47,488 nucleotides of DNA. Origin: Salipaludibacillus sp. CUR1 (GTDB lineage Bacteria > Bacillota > Bacilli > Bacillales > Salisediminibacteriaceae). The translations under genes and the position numbers were made by a program. The notes under the pieces are model-generated. The model searched no databases. It was given only the letters and a program-made list of their open reading frames with translations, and was not told where the DNA came from. The DNA lies in NCBI RefSeq assembly GCF_021028955.1, contig NZ_JAIWPE010000032.1, positions 1-47,488 on the forward strand. The letters are read 5' to 3'. Below are positions 40,852 to 47,488 of the stretch, piece after piece; position 1 is the first letter of the stretch; each line of letters opens with the position of its first letter.

Positions 40852-41697
40852 ATGCTTAAAACCATAAAATCATTAAACAACAATATCGTATTGGCTGTAA
40901 AAAATAACACTGGAGAAGAGTTTATTTTATTCGGAACTGGTATAGGCTTTAAAAAGAAAAAAGGGGATATGATTGATGAAAATCTGGCCCAGAAAATCTT
41001 TCGCCCTGCAGATTCAGTTAAAGCGGAAGAACGAATTAAAGGGATATCTCCAGAAATACTGTTGGTCACAGAAAAGATCGTTACTTTGGCTGAAAATAAA
41101 CTGAATAAAGAGTTAAACCAGTCGTTACTCTTTTCCTTATCTGACCACCTTGATTTTGCAGTAAAAAACAATGATCAAATTAACAGTGATAACCCCCTTC
41201 AATGGGAAGTTCCCCATCTGTATTATGTTGAGCATGAGATAGGAAGAAATGCCTTGCTCATCATTGAGCGTGAGCTGGGAATTAAACTCCCGGAAGCTGA
41301 AGCGTCATTTATAGCTCTTCATCTTGTGAATGCACAGTTAGATCACATGACAATTGAAGATACAGTACAGGTTACCAATCTCATAAAACAAATCATTAGC
41401 ATAATACAGCGATTATTTGAAATTAACCTCGACAAACAAATGGTAACGTATTCGAGATTCATTACACATCTGAGATATTTTATTGCCCGGAACAATAATG
41501 AAAAGAATAAGATTCCGCCGGGGACAATGGATGATGACTTCCGTCAGTTAATTCAGGAACAATATATGCGCAGCTATGCTTGTGCTCTAATGATTAAGGA
41601 TATGATTGAAAAAGAATACGGTTGGAAAGTATCGGATGATGAAGTGGTTTATTTGGTCATTCATATAGAAAGGCTTGTTAAAGAAAATCAAAATTGA
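40852..41697 (+). CDS. licT: BglG/LicT-family transcription antiterminator
   Basis: A 281-residue protein. The RNA-binding CAT domain (residues ~1-58) reads MLKTIKSLNNNIVLAVKNNT...LFGTGIGFKKKKGD. Two PTS-regulation domains follow. PRD1 contains SLSDHLDFAVKN and GRNALLIIERELGIKLPEAEASFIALHLVNAQ. PRD2 contains YSRFITHLRYFIARN and DDEVVYLVIHIERLVKE. The phosphorylatable histidines (SDHLD, LHLVN, THLRY, IHIER) are present. It should bind the RAT sites before itself and before bglP when beta-glucosides are transported, preventing termination. ATG 40852 follows AGGAGTG; an upstream extension to 40780 covers the leader terminator and is rejected. Confidence 0.93.
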   Translation: MLKTIKSLNNNIVLAVKNNTGEEFILFGTGIGFKKKKGDMIDENLAQKIFRPADSVKAEERIKGISPEILLVTEKIVTLAENKLNKELNQSLLFSLSDHLDFAVKNNDQINSDNPLQWEVPHLYYVEHEIGRNALLIIERELGIKLPEAEASFIALHLVNAQLDHMTIEDTVQVTNLIKQIISIIQRLFEINLDKQMVTYSRFITHLRYFIARNNNEKNKIPPGTMDDDFRQLIQEQYMRSYACALMIKDMIEKEYGWKVSDDEVVYLVIHIERLVKENQN

Positions 41698-41711
41698 ATA
41701 GCTGTTAATTA

Positions 41712-41787
41712 GGGGTGTTACCTAGAGGCATTAACCTAAGTGAACCAAGTTAGCTACTAGCTAATTGGGTTGCTTAGGTTTTTTTAT
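41712..41787 (+). promoter_or_regulatory. Second RAT site and terminator before bglP
   Basis: A RAT-like sequence (GGGGTGTTAC...GGCATTAACC, 41712-41736; the loop is shorter than usual) overlaps by four bases the 5' arm AACCTAAG (41733-41740) of a strong terminator. The other arm CTTAGGTT (41773-41780) ends in seven Ts. The overlap makes the two structures mutually exclusive, the hallmark of LicT control. Confidence 0.8.
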
Positions 41788-41923
41788 TGGAATTAAATAT
41801 CACCTACAGACGGGGGGATTGAATAAGTGGAATGAGAGTTTACCATGTCATCTGTCGTTTCAACCTTTTAAAAGATTTGAATAAAATATGCTTGTCAAAA
41901 CTCTGAAGAAAGTAGGGGAAGAG

Positions 41924-45296
<3,373 letters not shown>

Positions 45297-45323
45297 AATT
45301 ATTATTTAAAGGAGATTTAACCA

Positions 45324-46097
45324 ATGAAAAAATTCATAGCCGTTTTAATATTCATTTTAGTTAGTAGTTTGTTATTCGGATGTGCTAATGATAAGAGCGC
45401 TGAAGAATCCACTAGCTCTGATGAAGGTATCGAGATTCATTTAACTAGACACGGTAAAACAATATTCAACACTATGGACCATGTACAAGGTTGGTCTGAT
45501 ACACCTCTTACAGAAGAAGGAAGAGAAGTTGCTATTGATCTAGGTAAAGGGTTAACAGAAATGGATTTAGATGCTATTTATAGTAGTGATGCTGGTCGTT
45601 CAATTGAAACCGCTGAAATAATTATTGGTGAAAGTGGGCACGAACTTGAGCTTGATGCAATGCACCATTTCCGTGAAATGTATTTTGGAAAATACGAGGG
45701 CTTACCAAACCCAGTTATGTGGGATGACATAATGGACCTCATTGGTGCAGATGATATGAATGATGTTATGACTGGTGGCTATCAAATTAGTGATGTCATT
45801 AATGCTGTGGCAGAGCTTGATGAAACAGGTGAAGCTGAAACATGGGATGAAATAACCAACCGCCTAGAAGAAGGTCTAGAAAATATTGTATCTATTGCGA
45901 AAGATGAAGGGCATAAAGAAATTATTGTTGTTGCTCACGGTATGGCTATAGCATCCATTTTAGAGATGATCGATAGTGATCAAGGTATTGTTCATGTTGG
46001 TAATTCAAGTATTTCTACGATAAAACATTTAGAAGATGATTATTCAATTTTAGGAATAGATGACATGAAGTTCGTTGAAAAAGGCCGCGCTGAATAA
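45324..46097 (+). CDS. Histidine phosphatase-superfamily lipoprotein
   Basis: A 257-residue protein with a lipoprotein signal peptide (lipobox LFGC, Cys20) and a phosphoglycerate-mutase-like domain. The catalytic histidine is in IHLTRHGKTIFN, and QGWSDTPLTEEG follows. The second histidine is in IIVVAHGMAIASI, and the acid residue lies in HFREMYFGKYEG. It would work outside the membrane as a phosphatase, unlike the usual cytoplasmic PhoE/GpmB. It follows bglA by 27 bp and may be read from the bgl promoter. A role in freeing phosphate or sugar from extracellular phospho-compounds is inferred. Confidence 0.88.
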   Translation: MKKFIAVLIFILVSSLLFGCANDKSAEESTSSDEGIEIHLTRHGKTIFNTMDHVQGWSDTPLTEEGREVAIDLGKGLTEMDLDAIYSSDAGRSIETAEIIIGESGHELELDAMHHFREMYFGKYEGLPNPVMWDDIMDLIGADDMNDVMTGGYQISDVINAVAELDETGEAETWDEITNRLEEGLENIVSIAKDEGHKEIIVVAHGMAIASILEMIDSDQGIVHVGNSSISTIKHLEDDYSILGIDDMKFVEKGRAE

Positions 46098-46139
46098 TCT
46101 AATTTGTAACACCTTAATAAATTTTTCAGTTCACAAAAT

Positions 46140-46179
46140 TACAAAGCCACAAATATACATGTGAATTTGTGGCTTTGTA
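46140..46179 (+). terminator. Terminator after the phosphatase
   Basis: A perfect 15-bp stem (46140-46154 with 46165-46179; TACAAAGCCACAAAT and its complement), 10-nt loop. No long T run follows, but the stem is strong and ends the bgl operon. From 46180 to 46378 I see no gene. Confidence 0.8.
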
Positions 46180-46378
46180 CAAATAAAATAGTATCTATAA
46201 ATAGCAATGTCCCGAAGCATTGTAAAATAAGTTGTGTGAACGACATATTTTTGATTGTTAGAAATATATAATAAAATCGGTTGAACAATAAAAAAGTCTA
46301 TAGTACTCTTCATTTTGTAATTATTGGATACTGTAAATAAATAGCTTCAAATTATTATTGATAGAGTGGAGAGGTAAA

Positions 46379-47224
46379 ATGAAAAAACACATATTTATCG
46401 ATGTAGATGGTACTTTGTGTATGCCTAATGGAGAAGTACCTGAGAGTGCAATCTATGCAATCCGGAAAGCAAGAGAAATCGGACATAGTGTTTATTTGTG
46501 TACAGGGAGGTCAATCCCGGAACTCACTTCTGAGATTACATCCATCGGTTTTGACGGCGTGATAAGTGCTGGTGGTGGATGTATAGATGTTGGATCAGAA
46601 AACATTTTTCACACAACTTTTACAGAAGAAGAAGTGAAAAGTATAATTCAAGTTTTAGAGAGTTACGGTTCGGGTTATTATCTTGAATCCAATGAAGGAT
46701 TGTATGGCAGTGAAAATTGTGCAAGTCTTATAAAAGAAACAGTCACTAAAGGATTAGTTGAAGATAGTGAAGAAAGTGAGCAAGCAATTGCTGAATTTGA
46801 CTGGTTTTTCGGACTGTTGGAGACAAATAATCGTATGAAAGTGGACTATGGGAAAATCAATAAAATATCATTTATTGGCAGTTCCCCCAATTCATATGAG
46901 CAGATAGAGAAGAATATAGCACGAGAATATAATATGTACAGATCAACCGTTCCCCAATTTGGAAGAGATAGCGGGGAAATTGCCTTGAAGGGAGTAGATA
47001 AATTTACTGCAATAAAATTAATAGAAAAGAAAGCAGATATAGCATTTGAACAAACATTAGCTATAGGCGATGGAAGTAATGATATTAGAATGTTTAATGC
47101 TGTAAATTATAGAGTAGCTATGAAAAATGCTACAGAGGAATTAAAAAAGGCAGCTGATGAAATTACAGAATCAGCTGTGGAGGATGGTATCTATCGTACA
47201 TTTTTAAGGAACAATATTATCTAA
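46379..47224 (+). CDS. HAD-superfamily Cof-type phosphatase
   Basis: A 281-residue cytoplasmic HAD-IIB hydrolase. The nucleophile motif is IFIDVDGTLC (residues ~5-14), motif II YLCTGRS, then a C2 cap, and motifs III/IV ALKGVDKFTA and LAIGDGSNDIRMFNAV. Cof-type enzymes dephosphorylate sugar phosphates, flavin or PLP precursors; the substrate here is unknown. The ATG at 46379 follows GGAGAGG; an in-frame TTG at 46358 lacks a ribosome site. It is the last gene of island 2, with its own upstream gap of 280 bp. Confidence 0.9.
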   Translation: MKKHIFIDVDGTLCMPNGEVPESAIYAIRKAREIGHSVYLCTGRSIPELTSEITSIGFDGVISAGGGCIDVGSENIFHTTFTEEEVKSIIQVLESYGSGYYLESNEGLYGSENCASLIKETVTKGLVEDSEESEQAIAEFDWFFGLLETNNRMKVDYGKINKISFIGSSPNSYEQIEKNIAREYNMYRSTVPQFGRDSGEIALKGVDKFTAIKLIEKKADIAFEQTLAIGDGSNDIRMFNAVNYRVAMKNATEELKKAADEITESAVEDGIYRTFLRNNII

Positions 47225-47262
47225 GTATAAAGTTTATTTCAATTGTGTTTATTATCATTCAT

Positions 47263-47284
47263 CTGTGTACATTTTTGTGCACAG
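47263..47284 (+). terminator. Hairpin after the HAD gene
   Basis: A 9-bp stem CTGTGTACA/TGTGCACAG (one G-U), loop TTTT, near the right end of island 2. There is no T run. Confidence 0.5.
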
Positions 47285-47347
47285 ACTTATTTATCTAGGC
47301 AAAATTAATTTAACTTACTTGTTCTCAACATTAAAAAAAGCTAGATG

Positions 47348-47368
47348 CACCATACATATTGCTTATAA
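47348..47368. repeat. Right attachment repeat of island 2
   Basis: Identical 21-bp copy of 39402-39422. It is preceded by GCTAGATG, which resembles a decayed tRNA 3' arm. Backbone sequence resumes after it. Confidence 0.85.
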
Positions 47369-47452
47369 GTAAGCGTCAAACCAACTACACCTTCTCCTTT
47401 TCCTTATGCCATGCGATACTCTGATTAAGAAATGAAGATAAGGAGAGTTGTC

Positions 47453-47488
47453 ATGGCCAGAGAAGATATGTACCTGCAATGGAAAAAA
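47453..47488 (+). CDS. Start of a gene cut by the window edge
   Basis: AAGGAGA lies 9 nt before an ATG, and the frame MAREDMYLQWKK stays open to the end of the window. The product is not recognised from 12 residues. It belongs to the backbone to the right of island 2. Confidence 0.55.
   Translation, partial: MAREDMYLQWKK

Noticed and set aside
47340-47368. A second tRNA gene end at 47.34 kb
   Set aside because: Only the last bases and flank of tRNA-Ala are repeated; there is no cloverleaf upstream, so it is an attachment repeat.

Overview
The window comes from a low-GC Firmicute, most likely a member of the Bacillaceae. The main evidence is a gene order matching the Bacillus subtilis yug region (yugG-yugH, yugI, yuzA, a yugJ/K-type alcohol dehydrogenase, pgi, yugN, yugO). 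Strong AGGAGG ribosome sites, sigma-A promoters, CcpA-type cre sites and a LicT/BglP sugar operon fit the same group. Genus cannot be fixed from the sequence alone.

Layout: (1) 1-800, the end of a tRNA cluster (a partial tRNA, then Gly-GCC, Arg-ACG, Gly-TCC, Ile-GAT, Asn-GTT, Ser-GCT, Glu-TTC, Lys-TTT). (2) 0.8-21.5 kb, chromosomal backbone: GapN; a lipoprotein; an autoregulated YxlEFG-like ABC transporter operon; a complete etfB-etfA-fixC-fixX electron-transfer operon behind a promoter with a cre-like site; an isochorismatase-like hydrolase; then the yug block. (3) 21,538-39,369, island 1, about 17.8 kb, integrated in the anticodon loop of tRNA-Ala(GGC). (4) 39,331-39,406, the restored tRNA-Ala. 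(5) 39,402-47,368, island 2, about 8 kb, in the 3' end of the same tRNA, with a decayed integrase and a beta-glucoside operon. (6) 47,369-47,488, backbone again, with the start of a cut-off gene.

Island 1 is the unusual part. It carries a tyrosine integrase, a SinI-like microprotein, two winged-helix proteins (one probably a replication initiator next to iterons), a serine recombinase, a trypsin-like protease paired with an unknown protein, an HNH protein, several small charged or coiled-coil proteins, a small-terminase-like protein and one 1013-residue tape-measure protein. I found no capsid, portal, large terminase or other tail gene. This suggests an integrative plasmid or phage satellite rather than a prophage. 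About 3 kb of non-coding DNA ahead of the initiator holds hairpins, twin direct repeats spaced about 32 bp apart, and five iterons. The whole island, coding and non-coding alike, is rich in AGCT and poor in CpG and GGCC.

The most striking structure is an array at about 37.5-39.0 kb. It has at least 13 copies of a short block encoding the FLTEYGLYEV-(N)EDEKL part of a phage Bro-N domain. Between the blocks lie 16 short palindromes whose arm sequences all differ but which all still pair. It looks like a library of alternative hypervariable segments, or a recombination-driven repeat array, around a truncated Bro-N gene. I know of no described system of this kind.

Island 1 also rewires expression. 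The native tRNA-Ala promoter now reads through half a tRNA into a terminator-like hairpin that buries the integrase ribosome site, while the restored tRNA relies on a promoter supplied by the island.
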